DNA of 64,000 bases from Krasilnikovozyma curviuscula (taxonomy: Eukaryota > Basidiomycota > Tremellomycetes > Cystofilobasidiales > Mrakiaceae), in contig MVAQ01000047.1 in NCBI GenBank assembly GCA_014825775.1, positions 1-64,000 on the forward strand. The letters are read 5' to 3'. The notes below the pieces were generated by a model. It was given only the letters and a program-made list of their open reading frames with translations, did no database searches and was not told the origin of the DNA. The first letter of the stretch is position 1, and every line of letters begins with the position of its first letter. Shown in pieces: positions 54,878-64,000 of this stretch. Both the position numbers and the translations under genes were made by a program.

Positions 54878-57252
54878 CGCTGGGTCACAGCTGTGGTTTT
54901 GAGTGGATGGCGATGACGAGGATGATGGGATGCAGTTCCTTCTTAGATCAAATAGCGATGTTTAGATTAAAAGAAGAGGGAGAGAATATTCAGCTGGCGC
55001 TGGCTTTGACGAGGCTCTGCTGTACGCTGCTGTGTTGCATGAATGGACCGACCGATGGCTCTTTACACCTTGATTCCCTCTAACCAGCTCAGTCAATGAG
55101 AGTCCTGGCCCGGTACAGATATACGAACGAGATGGTGGTTGGAATGGAGCGTCCACCTCGCAAAAATGAGAAGAACAAGCAGCTGATTTGCGCTTTGATC
55201 GCTTTCCAAGAGTCTGGTCAGGTGTGGTCGGAGCGATGAAGTTTCGACTGCACCTCGCGAGGCCCTTCGATCAAGTTCCTGAGTAAAGGGGCCTATGCAA
55301 ACGTGGAAATAGCCAAGCGAGGAGCGACCGAAACAGTGGCTGCTTTTCGGGCTAGAGAAGGAAGGGGCGGCTCCTGATCCCTCGAAACTCATCGGTGAAG
55401 GCGACGAAACACGTGTTGATCGCTGTGCACTGCTCCGGACAAGTGAGAGATGCCATAGGAAGAGTCGGTGTAGTTCTAAGGGGCCTTTGAGGAGTTGATG
55501 GACCCCATCGCCTGTTTGTGTATCGAAGACGCGATGATTTGAACAACACAGCGTACTAAACAAACCAAGGTCACAGACATCGAGTTCAGCTCCTAACAGA
55601 AGTCGATTCTCGTATAGCGAGAAATAGGGGACCAAATGGGTTAGTTCCACGGGAAAGAGACCAAACACGCGCGTCTCTCGCGATGGGCACAATATAGATT
55701 GCTCAGCTGCTCGGGATTGGGGATTGGATATATCCCTAACAAAGGTGCCGCCGATGTTTTGTCGCTGTTGAAAGAGGGGATGGAGCGGTGAAGCAGCTTG
55801 CAAGAGGCACCAGTAAGGAGAAATTGCGTTTGGAACAGATCATAGCAAACAAAGGGGTCGCAAGCTGCATATCCACTATTGAGCTGGACAGAAAGAAAAA
55901 AAAATAAAGACATGTATAATATATTTGTACCCTCATGATTCCATGTTTCCTGGTAAGAGCACCAGGAGAAACAAAATGCGGAAGTACTCTATGCGAGCGA
56001 GTTTTTCATCATGAGGGAGGTTGCGGTTGATTCTGCCAGAGTTTTCCCAGAACGAACATCTCTCTAGTATGAAGACGTACTCTTGAATAGACAATGGCGT
56101 GGTAGTGTAGTGTCGTAGGTGCAGCTTTGTGAGAGCTGCAGCGGGGTGTGTAGAGGAAATAGGAAGCAGAGGAAACGGAACAATAAATGAAGAGAAAGAG
56201 AAAGAGAGAACAGGAGAGAGAGAAGGAAAAGGTTCAGGGTTCGTCAGTATAACGGCAGAGGTCTTCAAAAGAGGTTGTAGGTGCGTCGAGGAGGTCGTGG
56301 TTGCGTCCCAGAAAGCGCAAGGGAGGATCGAAGAAAATAAAAGACCAGACGCGTGTCCGGAGTTTTAAAGCCGTGGCTGGAGTGCCAGGGGGACAGCTTG
56401 GAAGCTTAGAGTTTGTAGATACTCTTGAGTTATTTCCATGTGCATAAGTCTTATGTGTATAAATATCAATGGGCTGTTTCATTCTTGCGATGCCTGTCAA
56501 TAAGCGTCAAAGTTGCGTCAACAAATTACGCTAACAACAAAGAGTACCTGGTCCTAGTATCCTTGGAAACTAATGGAGTAGTACTACTATTCAGTGCAGT
56601 TATCATTTTGACTGAAAGATGAGTATTGAAGACTTCTAATGTTCTGTCTGGAACGCGGGATGTAAACAAAGGAGCTGTGATGATGTAAAATCACCCTTCC
56701 TTCAAAAAGCAACAATCCAATAGGGTCTTCAGAAGTTATAAAAACATTATTGTTATGTTCTGATCCACTTGGAGAGATGTTAAGGCAGAAATATCACTTC
56801 TCCGGAAATTCTCCCACGACCAAAACTACAAAAATTCTCGTGGCGCGCGCTGGGAATGACTACCCTCAGGCATGCGGCATAGTGGTGTGAGACCCTTAGC
56901 TTCAAGATTTCGTACGTGGAACCCTCCTTGCTGTTAGTCGTGCAGACCAGATACTTACTCTTCACTGAATTTGTAGATCAAAGTTAGTATCAATTTCTAT
57001 CAGGGTCAGCAGGTTAGGGACGATACTAGGTGGCTACAGTTGGCGAGAGGCGGTCGGGAGCTCTTTGAACAGATGAGACAGATTTGGAAAGGTTGGGAAG
57101 GATGGGGATGTAAAGCGCTGCTGAAATTGAGGGGGTTTAAGCTGATGTGGGAAGGAACTGTTGGGGCTGGCACGATGGAAACCCCTTGCGACCTGCGTCC
57201 AAACTCTGAAATCTGACTACGACCTTCCGTTTCTTCTTTACTCCAAAATAGA
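54878..57252. other. 2.4-kb gene-poor gap with a purine-rich tract
   Basis: The largest gene-free space in the window, between an unknown minus-strand gene and RPL4. A 236-codon minus-strand stretch at 55093-55803 is open, but its only early in-frame starts are non-ATG and it has no recognisable domain. At 56160-56230 the plus strand is almost pure purine (AGAGAAAG-type repeats). Read on the minus strand this is a CT-rich tract like those seen near fungal transcription starts, so a long minus-strand leader or noncoding RNA is possible. The right end must contain the RPL4 promoter. Confidence 0.4.
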
Positions 57253-58834
57253 ATGGCCAGCAGACCAGTTGTCAACTTCTACACCGAAGCCGGAGGTTAG
57301 TTTTCTTACTCTGGGAGCTCAGCTCGCACGACAAAGGATAGAAACTAATTTACCTTGCCCTTGCTCTCTGTGTGGAATTCAATAGAGGCCTCCGGTTCCC
57401 TCCCTCTCCCAGCTGTCTTGACTGCTCCTATCCGTTTGGATATTGTCTCTGCTGTTCACAGTATGTCCTTTAATCCTTCAAGGAAACCATCTCAATCTTG
57501 CCTCTGAAATTTTGCTGATCCTGTTGATCCTTTCGTACCACAGAGTCCATTGCTAAGAACAAGAGACAGGCTTACTCCGTCGCTGAGAAGGCCGGTCACC
57601 AAACCTCTGCTGAGTCCTGGGGTACTGGTCGTGCTGTTGCCCGTATTCCTCGTGTTGGAGGATCTGGTACCCACAGAGCCGGTCAAGTGAGTAATTTCAC
57701 CCTTCGCTTTGGATTCAAACCTTTGACTCAGAATTGTCATTGTTCGTCTGTGTAGGCCGCTTTCGGTAACATGTGCAGAGGTGGTAGAATGTTCGCCCCA
57801 ACCAAGACCTGGAGAAAATGGCACATCAAGGTCAACCAGAACCAGCGCCGATTCGCCGTCGTCTCCGCCCTCGCTGCTTCTGCCCTCCCAGCTCTTGTTC
57901 TTGCCAGAGGACACAGAGTCGAGGAGATTGAGGAGGTCCCATTGGTCGTCTCTGACGCCGTCGAGAGCTACACCAAGACCAAGGAGGCCGTTGCCCTCTT
58001 GAAGGCCACCAAGGCGTACAACGACGTCATCAAGGTCTCCAACAGCAGAAAGATCAGAGCCGGAAAGGGCAAGATGAGAAACAGAAGACACAGACAGAGA
58101 CGTGGTCCTTTGATTGTTTACAAGGAGGACAACGGTATCGTCAAGGCCTTCAGAAACATCCCAGGTGTCGAGCTCGTCCAGGTCACCAGACTTAACTTGC
58201 TCCAGTTGGCCCCAGGTGGTCACCTCGGTAGATTCGTCATCTGGACCCAGGGTGGTGAGTAGCGACAATTTCGCAATAATAAAAATTTGGCGCTGACCTC
58301 CTGAATCTGTCTTCGCAGCTTTCGCCCTCCTTGACGAAGTTTTCGGTACCTTCGACAAGGCCTCTTCCTACAAGAAGGACTACTTCCTCCCAACTGCCAA
58401 GATCGCCAACACTGACGTTACCAGAACCAGTGAGTTGATCGACTTCTTCGGATCTTTCTATTTATTCTCTTCCCACATACTAACAACTGCTCTGCTTGCT
58501 TCTCTCCAGTCAACTCTGATGAAATCCAGTCCGTCCTCAGAGTCGGTGGACAAAAGATCGCCAAGAGACCTTTCACCCAAAAGAAGAGTAAGTCACTTCG
58601 CCGTTTTCTCACCTAGCATCCTACGTCTGAAATTGACATGCACTCTTTTTTCTTTGTCTTCCTTCAGACCCTCTCAAGAACGCCGGTGTCATGGCTTCCC
58701 TCAACCCATACGCTGCTTCTGCCAAGAGAGCCGCCATCAAGATCGCTGAGCGAAAAGCTAAGGGATCCACCAAGAAATCCATCCCAGGTGGTGCCGCTGG
58801 TGAATCCTTCCTCAAGACTTTGGTCTCTGCTTAA
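57253..58834 (+). CDS. RPL4: 60S ribosomal protein L4 (uL4)
   Basis: A structural protein of the large ribosomal subunit; its long internal loop reaches the exit tunnel. Seven exons run from '[14 protein letters not shown]' (ATG 57253) to 'SFLKTLVSA' and a stop at 58832. Clear family blocks include '[20 protein letters not shown]', the tunnel loop '[20 protein letters not shown]', '[19 protein letters not shown]', '[20 protein letters not shown]', '[19 protein letters not shown]' and the C-terminal '[17 protein letters not shown]'. Codon use is strongly biased to C-ending codons, as expected for a highly expressed gene. That bias creates a 288-codon open frame on the opposite strand, which is a shadow. 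Splice sites are all consensus. Confidence 0.97.
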
Positions 58835-59537
58835 ACAGTCAATTTGCATTCGCGTTGAAATGTTGCTGAGGCTGGGGTTTTAGATAGAAGGACGCATGTC
58901 GCTTTTTATGATTGGGATTTATGATCTATGCCGTTCTTAATTCCAAAATACTCTTCCCACTGCAAGTCTTCTTCTTCTTTTATTTAAATGATTCGAGATA
59001 ATAGAGAGCGCACTCCTTTGTTATCCGGAGGCAAGGACTGCGCGGTGTCAGGACGAAAGCAGCTGTGTCTTACGGGAAGGAGTTTGAGCTTTTTTTGAAT
59101 TGGGATTTCTTCCGGTCATATTAAAGGGAGACCTTCTTCTCACGAAATTCCATCCAGAACTCGGAACAAATTTGCATCCAGCAGGCCAGCCCCAATAATC
59201 TCTTTCGCAGCCAGTGTGCATCGCACCAGTTCGAGATTTTCGCATCGGAAACCTAATTCACCCAATTTTTATCGGCTAGGCTGGTCCCAACCACCAACTC
59301 GTCATCTCCCGAGGGTTCTTCCTGTATTCAAGGGACACTGACAGCACCTTGACTGGTCAACTGGTCAATCAAGGCAGCACTCGAACCATCGAACAGCACA
59401 AGCGTTGATCGGTTGGTCGGGTTGGCTCATTTCCACCACGCCTTGCCTTGCTGTCACTGCAGATTGGCCTGCAACTGAAACTAATCGAATACCTGGCAAA
59501 TTATCCCCTAGATAAACGCTAGCTTCAACACTTCAAG
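58835..59537. promoter_or_regulatory. Intergenic gap, RPL4 3' end and GT90 promoter
   Basis: About 700 bases. A 65-codon minus-strand frame at 59048-59245 has no features. The stretch near 59330-59480 has short repeated CTGGTCAA and TTGGTCGG words that may be regulatory, but no named motif is clear. Confidence 0.35.
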
Positions 59538-62394
59538 ATGTTGAACTCGAGCTCCAGAGCTCGAAAGCCTTCCCTCATCGATCCCAGCGTTCCGCACTCA
59601 CCTCCAGCTTCACCACAAGGCTCTATCAGACACCCTCAGCCTCGATCATTCTCAGCTTCTAAAGGTTCCATATCTGAGAACAACGAGGTCTCACCAGATT
59701 CGTTGGCTAGTGGCAGATTGAAATGGGCCTCTGGCAAGAGGGAAAAATCAAACAGATCACCGTCGCCTAGCGCGAAACGAGCTGATGGGACTTATGCCAA
59801 TGGGTACATTCCAACCCATCGTCAGTCTCTTGCCAACTGGGTTCCTATGAACTTGCCCTCGAGAAGGAAGATCTTCAGCAGATCAAGACTCTCGGGTATC
59901 TTGCTGGCAATCTGTGTCGTCTTGCTCGTCAGAGGTGTCATCAAGCAGGCGGCACCGGGTCTGCTATCTTCGGCTACAAAGTCACCATCTGCGCTGTTGG
60001 CACCTGTCACTGAACGATTTTCTAGCCAGAAAGTCCTCAGCGACGGCGCCAGCCCAAACAAGCCGCTCCACAAGGCGAAAACGACCAAGAACAAAGCGGC
60101 TCCAGAAACAAAGAAAAAGAAGCCGGCCATCGCCAACAAACCAGCCCATCAGAGGAACTCGAAGTCAACCCTCAAGTCGCTCACGGAGTCCTTATCTGAC
60201 CCGGACGACAGCGACCGCCATCCGATCATCAACGGCTTTATGCACGTAAACACCGACTTGCCGGTGTCATCTCATCCAATTTATCAACTGGTTGAAGATG
60301 CCAACAGAGAGTGGGATGCCAAGGTCGCTAGACAATCCAAGACTTTGGCTGAGGCTGTGAAGGAATACAAGAGAAGAAACGCCGGTCGAGCACCTCCAAA
60401 GGGCTTCGATCACTGGTGGAACTATGTCCAGTGAGTAGACCAAATCGAGCCTCACACTTGTTTGTAGCATGAGAATCTGACTCATTCTTTGTCCACAGGG
60501 AGAACCAGGTCACTTTGCCAGACGAATATGGTAAAAAAAGCTCTCCTTTTCTGCATTGATTGTCTCCCTCTGGGTTACTGACTGTTGTCGTTTTCGCCCT
60601 GTAGATCGAATCATGATCGATTTGCTACCCTTCCATGCCTTTTCCCCCAAAGCTTTGAGGGAGAGATTGGACCGCATGGCCAACGGGCACGACGTCTTTA
60701 CGATCGAAGTGAAGGACGGCGTCGCCGGATCTCCACACCAAACATTCGACTCGGCCATGATCTTTGGTTCTGACGACCGAAGAGATGGTCAGGTTGATTT
60801 GATCAAGGAGGTCGCTAAGTGGATTCCTGATATGGAGGCAGTGTTCTCTATCCACGACACTCCAAGCAGATGGGTCAGCTTTAGTCATTTGGAGGAGCTT
60901 CGTGACAGTGTGGAAGACGGTGAATGTGAGCATTTGCAAGTTCCTCGTTCTCTTTTTACGTCCGGGCTAAATCTTCTGCGTTCTGTCACTCTACAGACTT
61001 TGATCCAAACAGTGAGGTCGATATGCCACCAGCAGAGTGGGCCAGCGCTTGTCCACCCCTAACGCCGCTCCGAAAGCTCGCCGATCCCATGGAAGTTGTT
61101 CCCCAGGAAGGAAAGTCGTTCATTGTTAACCACCTCCAGAGTATGGATATCTGTCAGCACCCAGAAATCGTCCCTCTCCACGGTACGACCGCTGGTGTCA
61201 ACCCACACGCTCAGCACGACCTTCTACCGGTCTTCTCGCTCTCTAAGACGCATCTTCACGCGGATATCCTTGGTATTCCAGTTGAACAATGGGGTGAGAG
61301 TACGGCGGAGGATGAGCTTACGTGGGAGCAAAAGTTCCAAACAAAATTGCTCTGGAGAGGTCGCAATACTGGAACTTATTACTCCAAGACATCGCCTTGG
61401 AGGAACTCGCATCGTTCCAGACTCCCCAAGATGGCTGGTCCCGTTGATGAAGCCCAGAGAGTTCCAGTCCTTCCACCTCCAGGTGGCAAGGCTCGATCTT
61501 TGAGTTTGGAGGAGGCAACCCTTCAGATGAAGCAACAGAAATTGAATGATCGTTTGATGGATATCGGTCTTGCTTACACTCCAATTCGTAAGTCATGCTT
61601 GCTGTTAATGATCCCTATTTGGAATATGAGCTCACTAAACGTCGTTTGCAGAATGTAACGAAGAGGACGGAAGCTGTCAAGATATCATCGACGAACTTCA
61701 TTTCGCGCCAGTCTTGACCTTCGAGGAAGAGAAGTTCTTTAGGTATATCTTAGATATTGTATGTTGGCTTTCATTTTTGCTGAAGGTCGTTCGATTGTCG
61801 TTGCTGATGGTTGGAGATTCTCTGCTCTTCAGGATGGTAATGCTTGGTCCGCTCGTTTCAAACGATTGCTCACATCTGGAGCCTTAGTCCTCAAGTCCAC
61901 TAGTAAGTCTCGACGCATTTTACATTTGTGTAATGGCATGCCCGTTTTCTGACATTTCGTGTGTTTTTAGTCTACCCTGAGTGGTGGAACGACAGGATTC
62001 AACCTTGGAAGCACTACGTCCCAATCCAAATCGACTACAGTGACATTTACGACATCATGACTTTCGTGAGTCTATTTATGACAATTCATCAGGAAACAAT
62101 TAACTGAATTTGCTTCTCTTGTTTTCAGTTCCGTGGTGATGAGTTTGGACAAGGAGGCGATGATGAGGTTGCCCGTAAGATTGCAGAGAACGGAAGGCAA
62201 TGGTCCTTGAACTCTTGGAGAAAGCAGGATATGGTGAGTGATTTCTGTCTTCTTATATCGCCGAACTTGGCTAAGTCGCCTCCTGACTGTGCTTCTTCCA
62301 GACCGCGTATATGTTCAGGCTTTACTTGGAATGGGCTCGACTGCTTGCCCCATCTCGTTCTTCTATGGATTTTGTCTTGGAAGAGGAAGAATAA
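59538..62394 (+). CDS. CAP10-type glycosyltransferase (GT90), type II membrane protein
   Basis: Relative of the Cryptococcus capsule-associated Cap10 group and the xylosyltransferase Cxt1, which founded CAZy family GT90. A Ser/Pro/Arg-rich cytosolic tail of about 115 residues (ATG 59538) precedes a single span 'LSGILLAICVVLLVRGVI'. A basic, Lys-rich stem follows. The lumenal domain begins with the family phrase 'GFDHWWNYVQENQVTLPDEY' and 'DRIMIDLLPFHAFSP'. Further blocks are 'FSIHDTPSRWVSF', 'LLWRGRNTGTYY', 'RFKRLLTSGALVLKST', 'YPEWWNDRIQPWKHYVPIQI' and 'YSDIYDIMTFFRGDE', the conserved CAP10 core. The end is 'APSRSSMDFVLEEEE' with the stop at 62392. The donor and acceptor sugars cannot be read from the sequence. 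Confidence 0.88.
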
Positions 62395-62578
62395 AGCTAC
62401 ACGAATCAGGCTTGTGTTCACTTAGAGTTTGAAGTTGATACCGTCCATCGCATCTTAATTTATCTCATCTGTTTGTTCTCGAGCTTAGCGACACGCAAGA
62501 CCGAATGACATGAATAAGATACATAAGATGACGGTGGTAAGTTACAAGTGTTTGATGTCTAACATTGTATTAAGCTAT

Positions 62579-64000
62579 TTACATGGATGGTTTGAGACAT
62601 TTTCCAACATTGCTAGCGCATCGAACCAGCGTCTCTACACACTGCTTACTGTTTTGTCGCAAGTCTTCGTCCCACTTCAAAACACCTTCTTCAAACAGTA
62701 CCACCAAGGTACTTCCTCCGAACGCAAAGTATCCGAACTCCTCTCCGCGAGCAACACTATCACCAGAGGCTTTAGTGTGGACGATGCTTCCAACCACTGC
62801 GACAACGGACAGAATGATGTCAACACTAACTTCAGAGGATGAAATACCGATAACTTACTCATAGCGCCCACACAGACACACATGACAGTTCCAAAAGATG
62901 AGCTCTTAATTGGGACGATCGTCCTGACGTTCTCTCCGTAAACATCAAGGGCAGTCCGTATTGCCTAGTTTAAGTTCAGTTTTAGTCTCAATGAAAAATG
63001 GGGAGGAAAAACAGTAGACGGACCTGAGGATTGACAGTGAAGTATGCTCCTTCAATCTTTTCAATTTCTCCCACTATACCGTCAACTGGAGAGTGAAATC
63101 GATGATAATCTTGAGGAGCAAGTCTGGGAGAATGGGATGGGTTCAGTACAGTAACCATAATCATAAACTTTGAGATATCAACTAACCTGAAGATTCCGAC
63201 AGCGCCGCGTTCATACTTTTCGCTCTCTTTGCCATAGCGCTCACCGAGTAGACGCTTAACAGTAAACTCTCTTCCTTTGATCCACAGCTGAGTAGCAGAG
63301 TCGACAGAGTCGAAGGCCATCATTCTACAATCGGCGGGAGAGACAAGGATTGTTTTGTCGTCAGGATTTTCGACCGGTCTGGCTGTCGGCTTTAGCTTCC
63401 TGAAGAAAAACTGGTTGAATGTTTTGAAAGATTCGATAGGATCCAGAACCTCGTCCATTACAAGTTTGTGGAAAGCGATGAACCCTGGAATCTCAGCAAC
63501 ACTCTCTTCGCTGTCATACTTGATCCCCTGCTTGATGCTCATCGATTTGAGAAGTCTTTTCGCTCGAGATCCTTCCATTGTGCTTCTGTTCCCTTTATAG
63601 AGAACCCTGATACCCAAGCGGACGTAGATCTACGAGAGTCGTAGATGTCAGGACCGTCTCACCTATCAATAAGCTAGTGTGTAGTTGGTACTCACGGCCA
63701 TCTTTTCCTCCATCAGCTGACCACTGGCTCGATCCTGAACTAAAATGTTTGCAGAATTGGCACCCAGACGATAAGCACCCGACGAGACTTTGGAGAACAT
63801 GTTGGTGATGAACTTCCTCTGAGCTTGAGAGCTGGTGACAAAGTTTCCGACAAGGATACGATTGACTCTATTCCAATCGGTTGAAGCACAAACAGCTAGA
63901 GCAGATTTCATCAGTAGTGCATGGAGATCTAGAGCTTTCACTCGAGATTACTCACCAATATGGGAAATGATGTCGACTTCGGTCTTCCTCCCAATTTTCT
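62579..64000 (-). CDS. PSD2: Phosphatidylserine decarboxylase (Psd2 type), C-terminal part; 5' end outside window
   Basis: Makes phosphatidylethanolamine from phosphatidylserine. The window holds the catalytic part: '[20 protein letters not shown]', '[20 protein letters not shown]', '[15 protein letters not shown]', '[17 protein letters not shown]', '[20 protein letters not shown]', 'AYFTVNPQ', then '[20 protein letters not shown]' and '[14 protein letters not shown]'. The GGST motif is the self-cleavage site that yields the pyruvoyl cofactor; Psd2-type enzymes have GGST where the mitochondrial Psd1 has LGST. Upstream exons ('[20 protein letters not shown]', '[16 protein letters not shown]') match the segment before the domain in Psd2 proteins, which usually carry C2 domains further upstream. 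The stop is at 62579. It is convergent with the GT90 gene, with 185 bases between stops. Confidence 0.88.

Noticed and set aside
55093..55803. 236-codon minus-strand open frame as a protein gene
   Set aside because: The first codon is TTG, the first in-frame ATG is far downstream, no domain is recognisable and no splice partner was found.
57492..58358. A 288-codon minus-strand open frame across RPL4
   Set aside because: It is the shadow of a strongly codon-biased ribosomal protein gene whose exons are certain; the antisense frame runs through real introns.
1..64000. tRNA genes, rRNA, CRISPR arrays, transposon ends, tandem repeats
   Set aside because: I scanned by eye for B-box words, terminal inverted repeats and arrays and saw none that held up; a tRNA or repeat search program could still find weak ones.
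1..64000. Gene cluster or horizontally acquired island
   Set aside because: All identifiable genes are ordinary eukaryotic genes with local-type introns and mixed functions, with no sign of a bacterial or clustered metabolic block.

Overview
This is intron-dense nuclear DNA from a fungus. Almost every gene is broken by introns of about 50-90 bases with GT(A/G)AGT-type donors, intergenic gaps are short, and the proteins fit a basidiomycete, most likely a tremellomycete yeast of the Cryptococcus/Kwoniella kind. Supporting signs are a CAP10-type GT90 glycosyltransferase, a single-chain ATP-citrate lyase, and small secreted/GPI-type wall proteins. No bacterial, viral or transposon sequence, CRISPR array, rRNA or tRNA was recognised.

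Layout. 0-5 kb: start of a 2-oxoglutarate oxygenase (cut by the left edge), a secreted single-pass membrane protein, and the Golgi protein Yip4/YIPF6. 5-11 kb: a 1.4-kb stretch with no gene called, tRNA-splicing endonuclease subunit Sen15, a 73-residue membrane protein, the GTPase Arl3/ARFRP1, and the GPI-anchor enzyme subunit Gpi2. 11-18 kb: a HEI10/CCNB1IP1-like meiotic RING protein divergent from RNase H2 catalytic subunit, then the SNARE regulator Sly1. 18-30 kb: a GPI-anchored expansin-like protein, an Sdd3-type M16 metalloprotease, an unknown three-segment membrane protein, and valyl-tRNA synthetase with a two-start N-terminus. 30-38 kb: Ap4A phosphorylase, an unknown coiled-coil protein, an HDEL-tailed endoplasmin (GRP94), and a mitochondrial oxidoreductase-like protein. 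38-43 kb: ATP-citrate lyase. 43-53 kb: GINS subunit Sld5 head-to-head with a Bin3/MePCE RNA methyltransferase, then Snu13, Swc5, Xaa-Pro aminopeptidase and a serine racemase-like enzyme. 53-64 kb: an unknown minus-strand gene, a 2.4-kb gene-poor gap, ribosomal protein L4, the GT90 protein, and the 3' part of phosphatidylserine decarboxylase (cut by the right edge).

The genes are mostly unrelated housekeeping functions and there is no operon-like or cluster logic. Two loose themes appear: secretory-pathway genes (Yip4, Arl3, Gpi2, Sly1, GRP94, GT90) and RNA/DNA maintenance genes (Sen15, RNase H2A, HEI10, Sld5, Bin3, Snu13, Swc5).

All gene models were spliced by eye from splice-site consensus and family similarity recalled from knowledge. 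Stop codons are generally firmer than start codons. I found no convincing new multi-gene system. The best leads are the fungal GRP94, the overlapping Sld5/Bin3 start region, an altered catalytic motif in Ap4A phosphorylase, and several unrecognised genes and gaps.
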